The notes: generated by a model from the letters alone, not told the origin. DNA of 46,238 bases from Siphonobacter sp. SORGH_AS_0500 (GCF_002838835.1 NZ_NHPP01000029.1:1-46238), one strand, 5' to 3'; counted from the stretch's first letter, positions 35,016 through 45,253 are shown. Made by a program: numbers and translations.

Positions 35016-38000
35016 AACCAATGCTTTCGGCTAAACCTCCTTCCCGAAAAGAACGAGTTACTTTTCGCCTGATGATTTTACTAGGTCTGATAAGTATGTT
35101 CTTCTTTTGGGAGCGGATGCTAGACGAGGGGACCCAAAGCCACAGCCTTCTATATGGATTACTCATGGTTGCCCTTGGTTTTAGCTGCTTGAAGATTCTC
35201 CATGAATGGTATCACTATTTCAGTATAACGGTGCCGAAAGCCCCGGCTTCAACGCAGGTTTATACAGTGGATATTTTTACCACCTTCTGTGCCGGAGAAC
35301 CGTATGAGATGATTGTCGAAACGTTGACGGCCATTCAGGACATCTCGTATCCACATACAACCTATCTGTGCGACGAAGCCGATGACCCCTATCTAAAAAA
35401 AGTATGTCATCAATTAGGGGTCCATCATATAACCAGGACCGAAAAAAACGATGCCAAAGCGGGTAATATCAACAACGCACTCAAACAATCATCGGGCGAC
35501 TTATGTGTGATCTTGGACCCCGACCACGTTCCTTTTTCCCATTTTCTGGACCCGATCGTTCCCCATTTTAATGATCCCCAGATCGGTTACGTTCAGATCG
35601 TGCAGGCCTATAAAAACCACGACGATAGTTTGATTGCGAAAGGTGCAGCCCAGCAAACCTACCAGTTTTATGGGCCGATGATGATGACGATGAATCGATA
35701 CGGAACCGTGCCAGCTATTGGTGCTAACTGCACGTTTCGACGTTCTGCACTGGAATCTATTGGCGGGCACGCAGCTGGATTGGCTGAAGACATGCATACT
35801 TCCATGCAATTACATGCCAAGGGCTGGAAGTCCGTTTACGTTCCGGCCGTTTTGGCTCGGGGTCTTGTGCCTTCCACCCTTTCGGCTTATTACAAGCAGC
35901 AATTGAAATGGTCGAGAGGTGTTTTCGAGTTGCTGGTCAGCACCTACCCCAGGCTTTTTAAGCAGTTTACCTGGCAACAGAAGTTGCATTACGGTGTTAT
36001 TCCGCTACACTATGCTTCCGGCTTTGTTTATCTGATCAATTTTGCCATACCCATCCTGGCCCTGCTGTTTGGACTTAGCCCAGTCCATATCGACTTCGCC
36101 CATTTCGGTTTGATCGCCTTACCATTCATTTCGGCGGTTATTCTCATTCGACACTTCGCTCAGTGGTGGGTTATGGAAGACCAAGAAAGGGGATTTCACG
36201 TGGTCGGCGGCTTATTAATGATTGGCACCTGGTGGGTGTTTATAGTCGGCTTCGTCTACACAATTATCCGAAAAAAAGTCCCCTACATTCCCACGCCCAA
36301 AGATAACCGGGAGGCTGATAACTGGCGGTTGAATATCCCCAACCTGGTCGTGATTGGGCTTTCGATGGTTGCCTGCACATACGGATTATACCGGGACTGG
36401 AATCCTTATAATCTGATTATGGCCAATTTTGCTGGTTTAAACGCATGTATACTGGGCTTTACCATATTGGCCAGTCGAGAACAACAGTTCGGTAGAGTTG
36501 TCAATCATTTTCCCTGGCTAGCTGAATTAACAAGCAGCCTCAAAACGCTTAAGATTAACTTTTGGCTTGTTCGACGCCGGATCTACACGGCTGTGCGGAG
36601 TACCGCTTCTTTACTTACCATTAGTCTATTGAGTTGGATTACCTATATAAGCTATCTGGGCGAGAACGAGAATTGGCTTCCCTCTCCTACGAATCAGTTT
36701 CGATTAGATCCCGTTTTGTCCCAAAAGCTACGAACTATTTCCCGTTTGTTCGACCAGGAACAATCTACCCAACCAGTTCCTTTCACGATTGCTCCCTTGT
36801 CCATTACCTGGGGAAACATCTCGAAAAGCGTTGTGCCATTCGCAAGTCTGGACTCAATTTACCAGCTGGGTTCCATTCCGATGATTACCTGGACGCCTAT
36901 CGTAAACAAATCCGATGTAGCCAATCCGCAAAGAGCTACTGCCATTGTTGAGTCTGTCCTGCGTGGTGATTATGACGCCGATCTACGTCGCTTTTCACAG
37001 CAGATTATTGCACTGAAACGTCCGATCTGCCTTAGCCTTGTCCCTGATATAGACATGAATACGGCTTCCTTTGAGGCAAAAACATTTAGAGACTATTGGC
37101 AATACGTACACGATTATTTCACCCGACAGGGAGTATATAATGCCATCTGGGTATGGGATCTTGGGAAAGCAAACCGTTTGAATACGTATTTTCCTGGCAA
37201 ATCCTACGTGGATTGGATCTCTGTGACAAACTTCTCGGCCGGATTGTCATCTAAACTACCTTACCGCCCCATCGATCAACATCCTCTTTTCCGGTCCAGA
37301 ATCCCTATTGTGTTTATCAGTTCGGGAACTATTTCATCAGCGAATAATCGAAGCGAAGGCTCGGTCACCGCTTTAACCGCTTCGAAGAGCAACTATCCCG
37401 CTATGAACAGTTACCTGATTGTGCATCAACCAGGTCCTCACAAATCGGAAGCACCAAAGTCAGCCGAAATACCTAAGCTCATGCTACTAGCTCAGCCGTA
37501 TACGGATTCAACGAGTGTAAAGCCGAAAAACTTTGTAGGATCCCCTATAGGTGTCAGCTATAAAAAAGGACAGAATTGGACGAAAAGTCTTCAGGCTTTC
37601 ACCCAAAAAGAGCTTATGGCTGATTTCGAAGCCATGAAGCAGGTTGGCCTTAACACCATCCGACGGTATGGCCCTACTATTTATGACTATAACATCCTAA
37701 AGGCAGCTCAATCCTCTGGTCTCAAAATTCAATATAGTTACTGGATTCCGGAATTGGTCAACTTCCGACAAGATCAAGCTCGGTTGACTACCTTGAGTCA
37801 GCAGATTCTAAGCAGCGTAAACGACCTGAAAGAAAAAGAGACCATTGTATCCTGGCACCTGGGCAACGCTATTCTACAGAAATTAAGTCAGCAGTATGCC
37901 AAACCCGAATTGCTTTATCAACAAGACGCGTATTTGAGTTGGCTCAGAAAACTAGTTATCGCCATTAAGCAAATAGATCCGGCTCGACCGGTAACGGTTG

Positions 38001-38652
38001 ATGTAGAAGTCAATGAAACGCTTGCCCAAACAATTGAAATACTCCATCGGGTGATTCCTGAAATCGACTCCTATGGATTACTTGTGGAGGGACAAATGAC
38101 GGTAGATCAGCGTCGGATAATCAGGCAAACAAGGCTTCCTTATTTTTTTAGTTCTATTAGCGTTTCATCGTATGCAGAGTTCAGATCCCTAAAGACCCCT
38201 GTTTTTTTTCCAACTGGCAGGATGAGCAACTGGTTGACCAAGTTAGTTTTAACGGCCTTAGGGATCATCGGGGCCGGAATAAGTTTTCCCTTTTGCAGTT
38301 GCGTCAGCTCCGAAAGGGAATACCCTTACTCGATTCACAGCCCACGGTAAAAATCCTGAGGCCAGCACTAGCTACCGAACCCAATACGCTACTATCTTAC
38401 CATGTCCTGTTAAATACTGGAGGTAAATGGAGGTTGGCCAGCGATACGCCATCCACTTATTCCTTTGAATGGAAACTAGTTAAGCTTGATCCATTGGGTA
38501 AGCCGATTGCTATTCAGGCTAAAGGTAATGGTCCAATCCTTACCCTGAGTATTCCCCCCAATCCATCCTCTTACCGATTGATGCTATACGTATTATCCGG
38601 GTCGGATGTAGTCAATGTGGTAACATCTTCACTTAATACGCCCTTGTTGTAG
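35012..38652 (+). CDS. GT2 polysaccharide synthase fused to degenerate GH26-like and GH2-like domains (~1213 aa, one frameshift)
   Basis: Residues 1-65 hold two TM helices. Residues 85-310 are a BcsA-like GT2 domain: D121 in LCDEADDP, the DxD in DPDH (169-171), ED at 259-260 and the QQLKW motif at 296-300. TM helices follow to ~500, with no PilZ domain. About 570-790 resembles GH26 (MITWTPI, YDADLRRFSQQI, IWVWDLGKANRLNTYFPGKSYVDWISV), but the catalytic positions are SLVPDIDM and FISSG, without usable Glu. About 845-1140 resembles the neighbouring GH2 (ELMADFEAMKQVGLNTIRRYG, IVSWHLGNAILQ where NE is NA). The written frame ends at 38350; one missing G at 38261-38263 joins it to DHRGRNKFSLLQLRQLRKG and an Ig-like end at 38652. 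It should make and export a beta-glycan. Which one is unknown. Confidence 0.78.
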
Positions 38653-38708
38653 GTATATCCAGAAATATCCAGTTCGTCGCTTAAAAACGCTCTTTTTGAA
38701 CTATACTT

Positions 38709-38734
38709 GTAAAAGGCTCTTTCGAGCCTTTTAC
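38709..38734. terminator. Terminator of the GT2 operon
   Basis: GTAAAAGGCTC / GAGCCTTTTAC, perfect 11-bp stem with TTTC loop, followed by TATTTTG. Confidence 0.75.
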
Positions 38735-39208
38735 TATTTTGTACAACTACAAACGTCCATTTGCTTGTGTACATCTTAACAAAGCTATAAGGGTCATTTG
38801 TAAAAGGTTATAACCGAATTATTACTACACACAAATTCAAGATTATAAACGTAACAACTCAAAATATGCCCGGTTATTCCCCGCCTATGACGACAAAGGA
38901 TTTTGGGGCCAGTTCAATAAACCATAATTCAAATTAAGCAATTATTGCAGATGCCTTCAAAGTCCAGTCATACGTATAGGTACATTCTCAGTAATCAATA
39001 CACCAACTTTGTTCTTACGCTTTTCAAGAAAAAAGGATATACTCCTTTTGAGTTCAAAAATGGAAGTGCTCATAGTTTGCAAATCATATTCACACACACT
39101 TTTTGCTTTATTTTATATTATCCTATTAATATTATATTTAAATATAAAAGCACCTAATCTGCTGTAAATGAGCATATTTTAACAATCCACTTGGCTATAT
39201 CTATAGAG

Positions 39209-39219
39209 CCTCCGTCTCC
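39209..39219. repeat. ssrA 3'-end direct repeat, right copy
   Basis: CCTCCGTCTCC, identical to the tmRNA end at 30284-30294, in the same orientation. It suggests the far end of an element inserted at ssrA. The gap 38653-39691 holds this, the hairpin beside it and the GT2 terminator; I see no gene. Confidence 0.5.
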
Positions 39220-39261
39220 CCAGAAAAGCCCTTCGAGAAAATCTCGAAGGGCTTTTCTGGG
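39219..39261. repeat. 20-bp perfect inverted repeat, 3-nt loop
   Basis: CCCAGAAAAGCCCTTCGAGA-AAA-TCTCGAAGGGCTTTTCTGGG, a perfect 20-bp stem beginning at the last base of the ssrA-like repeat. No long T run follows on either strand, so a simple terminator is uncertain. It may be the original ssrA terminator moved away by the insertion. Confidence 0.8.
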
Positions 39262-39691
39262 TATTCCTGTTTTGGGAATTGTTGGTAATGCTTCGATCAG
39301 TCCCACCAGTAACATCAAAAATTATTTATTTAAAACAGAACAGGTTTTGTTCTTGTGCATGTTTCTTTTTCATTTGGCTCCTTCCCTGATTTCTCCACCT
39401 ATCTCTGTCAACAATTTTGATTCAAAAAGCTAGATGAATTTTCAATGAATCTCGCTAAGGGGATTAACGCTGGAGGTTTGCAGATTCAACTTAATATCAG
39501 CATAATACTGTTCAATTAAGACGATTGGCTGAATTCATCTATCATCTTGCGTTAACGAGCAAGGGCATCTATCTACATGAATGTAAAGTAGCCGTATGAA
39601 TCGCATTAAACGGGTACCTTTTATTCCTGATCGCCAAATTTTGTAAATATCCTTGAGTATACTATCTTTTGGTTAATATGTATCATTTGGA

Positions 39692-40543
39692 ATGAAAAGT
39701 AACGCTACAGAACATGTGATGAACCTGAAAAAACACAAGCCTTCTTACAATCTAACTTTTACGATCAAACGGTTTGCTTATATAGCGTGCCTAATGTACC
39801 TCATGGGCATGACTCATTCTCTGAAAACATATGCAACTCATCTTGGAAAGCCTAAAATCCAACCAGATTCACTATCAATTCAAGATGAACGTGATCACAT
39901 TTTTTCACTCCTTGCTTATGCATTAGTTTATCAAGACTGGCAAGGGGAACAAGTGCCCCGGGAAAAAAGAAGAGGATATAACATTGGAGCTTTGCTAGTG
40001 AATGAGCAAAATGAACCCTTAGCCTATAACTTAAATTGTATTACTTCTACTAACAATTCAACCCAACATGCAGAGATTCGCATGATCACAAAATATTTGG
40101 AAGGCAGTCATCAATACAATTTAAGAAACTGCACGGTATATACTACATTGGAACCCTGTGCAATGTGTGCAGGAATGATTCTAATGACAGCTACCAAGCG
40201 GGTTGTTTACGGACAACACGATATCGAATTTTCAAAAGCATTTGAACGCCTAGCTGCAGATCACCGGGCAAGCGGAGGACTTGGCCCCTACCCTAGAACT
40301 GTTCAGGTCTCTCCTTCCAGCATTCCTCTATGTCAGCAACTCGATCGTCAATATGAAACCTTTCTTCAATCAGATGCTGAAAAAGTACTAGCTAAGTTCT
40401 TAGCGTCCGAATCGGCGAAAAGCATCTATCAATCAGCTCATCCTTTACTAGAACAATTTAATGTACTGCACCCCGAAAATATAGGAATTAAACGAGTGGC
40501 TCTGGCCTTCTACCAGAAGATTTTGCATTCGATAGATAAATAA
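39692..40543 (+). CDS. Signal-anchored nucleoside deaminase (CMP/dCMP deaminase fold)
   Basis: The zinc-dependent deaminase core (residues ~90-165) is intact: STQHAEIRMI (zinc His and catalytic Glu) and TLEPCAMCAGMILMTA (the two zinc Cys), of the TadA/guanine-deaminase subgroup. Unusually, the core is preceded by a hydrophobic segment FAYIACLMYLMGMTHSLKTYA (residues ~28-48) that looks like a signal peptide or anchor, so the enzyme may act outside the cytoplasm. The helical C-terminal ~100 residues are unrecognised. It lies beside the STING-like/SLOG-SLATT operon on the opposite strand (converging). The substrate is unknown; TadA itself is essential and never exported, so it is not TadA. Confidence 0.82.
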   Translation: MKSNATEHVMNLKKHKPSYNLTFTIKRFAYIACLMYLMGMTHSLKTYATHLGKPKIQPDSLSIQDERDHIFSLLAYALVYQDWQGEQVPREKRRGYNIGALLVNEQNEPLAYNLNCITSTNNSTQHAEIRMITKYLEGSHQYNLRNCTVYTTLEPCAMCAGMILMTATKRVVYGQHDIEFSKAFERLAADHRASGGLGPYPRTVQVSPSSIPLCQQLDRQYETFLQSDAEKVLAKFLASESAKSIYQSAHPLLEQFNVLHPENIGIKRVALAFYQKILHSIDK

Positions 40544-40788
40544 GACATCCTATTTTATAATGTAATAAGCTACGACAAGGATGTTATATCTACAATCAAA
40601 AAACGAATTCAATATTCTCCTTTTCCAAACGTATGAATAGGTTTTAAGACTGCTAAGTTATTTTCCAATACCTTCTGGCTGGCATACTCAATTTTTGACG
40701 TGGTAGGTAAATTAGCTGTACTTGATTTATTTTCAATATTCTATCTGGCAAATTCGACTGCTTTACCCAACTTGGTATCCTGTTAACA

Positions 40789-42580
40789 CTAGGGTTCGTA
40801 TACCTTATTCTCATATAAAATGGACCAGTCAGCTACTTCATCAATCATTAATTGCCCCATTTCATCAAGTTGCTCGAGAAGTTTGATAAAAAAACAACCC
40901 TGTTCTATACTCGAAAGTTTCGGGAAACAATCCTTAAGGCGTTCGATGGCTAAAACCTGGTTCTGGTAACGCGTACTAAGCTTTTTACCATCCTGATGAA
41001 AATTTATAGCGATTAAAATAATAACAACTGCAGGTAAAAAAGTGGCAATTCCCAGCAAAGGTGGACCAAATATTTCTGCGAGTATAGAACTTACTTCTCC
41101 AAACCAATGGAAATGCTCTGCCGTTTCCAATAGTATCTCAAAGCTAACAACTCCCAAAACCGTTTTACTTAGAAACTCAGAAGCTTTTTCAATTTTGTGA
41201 AAAATCTGGCTATACCTATTCGAAACCTTCATATAATAATTAATTTGTTCTTGATACCACCAATGTTTAATATTATCTGAATAATCAATTACATCCTTAG
41301 AGCTTAATTCAAGTGTGTAAGAGAGGGTTACTTTAAACACCGAAAGTATATCCTGATATTTTTTTCCGCCGGATTTTTCCTCAACTGGGTCTCGTCGTGC
41401 TTACCAATAGTTGGGTTTATAGGATTAAATAGTCCACCAATAACAGAATATTGGTTAAATTTCAAACGCTCGGAAAGATAGCGATATTGAATGGCTAAAG
41501 CGTTGTAATTGTCTTATTAGATTCGCGTGTATTTATAATAATTATTGATAAAATAGCAATTTTAATCAAGCCCAAAACAATCAAAGGCCAGTAAATATGA
41601 TGCCAATATCTTAGAGAATAGATATAATACATCATTGCTAATACTGCTACACAAACAGCTGCCATAGCTGCGATATAATTTAGCATATAGCTCCCTCGAT
41701 AATGTATTTGAAAACGATTTGCGTTCTCACTAATAGGCCTACGTATATCCTCAATAGCATCATATATTATTTTTAATTTTTCCAAAATAGGCTGTCTGAA
41801 ATTGGGATCAAATCGGGGCTTTTCTCTATAAAATAATCTTTCAAATACATTCCAAGCTTGCTTTCTGCACTTAAATAAAAGTCCACCACTTGGTTTAATT
41901 AAGTAAACATCTGAATCATATTCTGGTCTTATACGCCTCTCAAACCACTTTACCAATTCTTCAACAGTAACAGCGTGCTTATTTAGATTTGAATCATCTT
42001 TTAACAGAAATTCATCCACGTGTTGAAATAAGTAAAATTGATGCTCTTGTAGATCGTAGAAAATTACAGGCTTAGCAAGCTTTAAAGCTACAATCACATT
42101 TTCCAACGTACCCCCTCCGTTGATGTTTTCACTTCTAGTAGAAGCAGCGATGAAAACATCCGCAAATCGTGCCAAGACCTGCCCTTGTTGTCTGTACGCT
42201 TTTACCCTTGCTTCCTTTCCCTCTGCACCCTTGACATAATGGCCATCCAAATGCAATTTCTGCTCGAGACGTTGATAAAGTGCCTCATAAGCAATCAGAT
42301 CATCCATGGTATCAACGTAATCTGACTGTTGAAAGGGAAACACTCCACCAGTAGACCACAAGTTTTGCGTATTATTAAACGGAGCTTTTAAGACCAGACT
42401 AGTAGCAATTTGATCTGCTCCGTCAGCACAACCTGTTAATAGTTGAAAATGAACGCTATTAACCGCTTGATCTAACTTTTGAAATAAAGTTTCCAGTTCG
42501 GGCTCAAGTCGATTAAGTTGTTCGTATTTCCTTTTTCCGGAAAAGGAAAGGGTAACATTTTTAGTTATGTTCGTATACAT
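40789..42580 (-). CDS. SLOG-SLATT membrane effector (two frameshifts, ~597 aa)
   Basis: Residues 1-165 form a SLOG (LOG/DprA-like Rossmann) domain: VTLSFSGKRKYEQL, LLTGCADGADQIATSL, RFADVFIAAS, GGGTLENVIVALKLAKPVIFYD, a predicted nucleotide-ligand sensor. Two TM helices follow (MLNYIAAMAAVCVAVLAMM, LIVLGLIKIAILSIII). The frame then stops at 41495, but adding one T at 41497-41499 gives LLAIQYRYLSERLKF. Adding one A to the run at 41359-41365 gives EKKYQDILSVFKVTL, joining the last part. That part has two more TM helices and ends MIDEVADWSILYENK. This is a SLATT-type pore effector, which in related systems kills the cell by membrane leakage. It starts 12 bp after the STING-like gene. Confidence 0.72.
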
Positions 42581-42592
42581 AGGTTTCTAAGC

Positions 42593-43723
42593 TTACACTT
42601 GGGAAGATTTAACACCGAAATCTTTTAATAAGGCTGGTAATTCATCAATTCTGGCAAAGTGCAATTTAGTTTTTTGGTACCCTTCCCCTTCTCTGTTGAC
42701 ATGGAATAAAATACCTTGCTGAACTCGGTCTAACAATAGTTCACTATGTTGTTGTAATAGAGCATCATTTTTCCTTTTTACTATATTCTCTTTATACGTA
42801 GGATTTAAACTAAAGCGATCCTTCATAGTAACTAATTTAGGAGATATCTTTAAGGGGTAAATTGTTCTAGGTAAATCGAGAACAATTCCATCAACATGAT
42901 AGATAAATGCCATTCCTTTCCCATCCTCTGGATCGCTTAGTCGTTCTTCTTTGACTTGATACCCTGCCTCTGTCAGCACATCGGCCATACGTTTCTGGTC
43001 TTGTGCATAAGTGTTTAATACGCTATCGGGGCGAACAATAACCAATTGTTTAATCTTATCAGGGTGTTTGGTAATAAACAGGCCATCCCGAAGAAGACGC
43101 CCCACAAAATTATAATAATAGCCAGTTGCTAGACCCACAGCTGCACTAATGTCGACAATAGGTAATCCTTTATAAAACTGTGTGATCCGATTATTGCTAA
43201 AATTGGTATCGTTATGAATATCAAGAAATATAAAAAGTGGCCCACGGAGATTCCTTTTAAGATCGTCTTCTTTAGGAGAATATCTGTAGATTTTGTAGTT
43301 ACGAAAATAAAATTGTTGTTCTGTTCCTTCCTCACTCATCATGATACACGGTAAGCCTAATGCGTGTACTAAACCTAGTTCATAATAAACATTAGCACTT
43401 GGTGCTCCTTTGGAACTGCCTTTAGGAGTTAGGTTGATTATGACCAGATCAGCAATATCTAATTTCTCTAGAATACCATCAACAATTTCTGTATTATGAA
43501 AAGCAGTAGGAACATGTACTTCTGTAGTCATTACGCCAGCATCTAGCAATAGTTCTTTGGCTCGATCTTCTTCTAAAAGTTCCCTAACAACAATACCTAA
43601 TTCAGTCGTTGAGACATTAATATCATTAGTATTACCCATCGAACCTAGAACCAAAATATCCAGGCGTGCGTCCTCAAAGTAATTTTTCCTATTCATAGGT
43701 GATGAGAGTATAATTAGAGGCAT
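42593..43723 (-). CDS. TIR/deoxyribosyltransferase-like domain fused to probable STING-type sensor
   Basis: Residues ~20-150 have a Rossmann-like fold, DILVLGSMG, ADLVIINLTPKGSSKGAPSANVYYELGLVHALGLPCIMM, with NVYYELG matching the catalytic-Glu motif (E115) of nucleoside 2-deoxyribosyltransferase-like and TIR-like NAD-cleaving domains. Residues ~185-345 resemble bacterial STING ligand-binding domains: ISAAVGLATGYYYNFVGRLL (compare 'LAxGYFxNF'), LVIVRPDSV and YHVDGIVLDLPRTIYPL (compare 'D-x-P-T-x-L' of the cyclic-dinucleotide pocket; here D283, P285, T287). It would bind a nucleotide and activate the enzyme domain. It is first in an operon with the SLOG-SLATT gene. The STING call is motif-based and could be wrong. 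Start at 43723 or ATG 43696. Confidence 0.6.
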   Translation of the reverse strand: MPLIILSSPMNRKNYFEDARLDILVLGSMGNTNDINVSTTELGIVVRELLEEDRAKELLLDAGVMTTEVHVPTAFHNTEIVDGILEKLDIADLVIINLTPKGSSKGAPSANVYYELGLVHALGLPCIMMSEEGTEQQFYFRNYKIYRYSPKEDDLKRNLRGPLFIFLDIHNDTNFSNNRITQFYKGLPIVDISAAVGLATGYYYNFVGRLLRDGLFITKHPDKIKQLVIVRPDSVLNTYAQDQKRMADVLTEAGYQVKEERLSDPEDGKGMAFIYHVDGIVLDLPRTIYPLKISPKLVTMKDRFSLNPTYKENIVKRKNDALLQQHSELLLDRVQQGILFHVNREGEGYQKTKLHFARIDELPALLKDFGVKSSQV

Positions 43724-44324
43724 GAGAAAAATTCAATTAAAACAACCTAATTTATGAGTACCAGAAAGTTTCAGCCTGATTGATATTCAATTCTCACGCT
43801 TTTGCTATCTAATATACTTTTCATCTACTGTATTAAACAAATCAATCAGCAGAGCTTTACTATATGCAAAATAGAAATCCATTTCCAATTTTACTAATTA
43901 TAAAGCTCAGAAATAAATAAGCTATTCATTTTTAAATCAGGACAAATTTAGTGAATCAAATAGCTCTATTGCATAGCTCTGGAAACACACATTCTCGACC
44001 TAAACAGCCTTCTCTATGGGCCGACATACACAATGTAAGTACCTTTTATTGGGTAATTCCACGGTTATGATTGCAATCATAGGCAGGTTTTACCCAGTCT
44101 ATACTACCAAAGAGCCATGCAACAAAGCCGAATTAAATTAGAAATTGTAATAAATTTTATTAATAGTATAACCTATTGATTAATGTTATTTAGTTTATCA
44201 ATTTCAAGTTAAATATTATTTCCCTATAAATTGTAAATAACAGACTACATTCATATAGCAGTATGATTTGATTTTACTTAGGCCAGTAGAAATATATTTA
44301 CACTTACGTATACATCCAAGAGTA
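43724..44324. other. Long AT-rich intergenic region upstream of the STING-like operon
   Basis: No gene is seen on either strand; in particular, no CD-NTase. A perfect 16-bp palindrome, TATGATTGCAATCATA (44066-44081), could be an operator. The right end merges into the aldo/keto reductase remnant. Confidence 0.55.
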
Positions 44325-44459
44325 TTACTGCACCGCTCCAATCATATTCTGCTCATTCCGGGCACCTCCAGTGTAAAGCACCTGGAAGAAAATATGGCCG
44401 CGGGAGAGATTTCATTAACCGATCAGGAAATGGAAATGCTTAACCGCATCGCTGAATGA
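44325..44459 (+). pseudogene. Aldo/keto reductase C-terminal fragment
   Basis: LLHRSNHILLIPGTSSVKHLEENMAAGEISLTDQEMEMLNRIAE is the NADPH-binding C-terminus of an aldo/keto reductase. Upstream sequence is AT-rich and unrelated, so the catalytic barrel was deleted at about 44325. It marks the right border of the accessory block: the retained piece belonged to the core chromosome. Confidence 0.8.
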
Positions 44460-44486
44460 ACCGTTTCTGATCTGCCCTAAAACGCC

Positions 44487-44517
44487 AAGAGGAATCCAGA
44501 CTGGATTCCTCTTTGTA
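44487..44517. terminator. Terminator after the reductase remnant
   Basis: AAGAGGAATCCAG / CTGGATTCCTCTT, followed by TG; long perfect stem. It could serve convergent genes on both strands. Confidence 0.75.
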
Positions 44518-44539
44518 TTGCTTATCAAGTAGTAATCAA

Positions 44540-44977
44540 CTATTGAATTTTCTTTACCCGCACGGCGGATGGTCCCTTGGCCGTATTTTCAATCTGAAAT
44601 TCTACGCGGTCTTCCATTTCTACGGTTCCTTTCACCTGCAAAATGTGTAAGAAAATGCTTTCCTGAGTCTGGTCATCTTTGATGAATCCATAACCTTTGG
44701 CAGCATTAAAGAATGACACAACGCCAGAGTGGATTACTGGATCGTCAGTCACGGGGCCTTTTACCGTAAATTCCCGGGGGGCTTTTGTCTTACGTAACTC
44801 AGGGGGCACACTGGTAAGATTGCCGTTTTCGTCAACGTAAACGAATAACTCCTCAACGGTTTTACCCTTGCTGGAATTTTCTTTACGCTGCTCTTTGCGG
44901 AGCTCTTTCTCCTGTTTTTTCTGAATTTTTTTCTTGGTGGTTTCTTTCTTACCGAATGTCTCCTTGGCTCTACCCAT
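44540..44977 (-). CDS. Cold-shock-domain protein with lysine-rich N-terminal region
   Basis: From ATG 44977: MGRAKETFGKKETTKKKIQKKQEKELRKEQRKE, a basic stretch, then a linker with FVYVDENGNLTSVPPE. The C-terminal cold-shock domain reads SGVVSFFNAAKGYGFIKDD (RNP1 KGYGFI), SIFLHI (RNP2) and VEFQIENTAKGPSAVRVKKIQ. It is an RNA-binding protein of 145 aa. An upstream in-frame codon at 45115 would add a hydrophobic leader through the intergenic DNA; I reject it. It is divergent from the small Csp gene. Confidence 0.9.
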   Translation of the reverse strand: MGRAKETFGKKETTKKKIQKKQEKELRKEQRKENSSKGKTVEELFVYVDENGNLTSVPPELRKTKAPREFTVKGPVTDDPVIHSGVVSFFNAAKGYGFIKDDQTQESIFLHILQVKGTVEMEDRVEFQIENTAKGPSAVRVKKIQ

Positions 44978-45253
44978 TAATACGAATTTAGATTTAAGAT
45001 GATATAACGTTGTAGCACCGACTGTTGAAATAACTGATAAAAGGCTTTGCGGAAGAACAAAAGAATAGCCTAAAATGAAGATCAAGAAGTGCTCTACTTC
45101 GTGTAGTAATAGCAAAACTACAATTTTTTACTGATAGTTCCTAAACAGCTCTCCGATCTCTGAAAAGCTTTCCTGACTGATTTTCAAATAAAAAGACTTA
45201 ATAAGCGGGATTATCCGATTAGTAATCGTACCTTTCCGACTCAATAAAATACA

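Noticed and set aside
39191..39433. 80-codon plus-strand frame over the 20-bp hairpin
   Set aside because: It translates the inverted repeat and shows no protein-like pattern.
43724..44267. A CD-NTase or other cyclase for the STING-like gene
   Set aside because: No frame of sufficient length or motif (GS..., D-x-D) on either strand.
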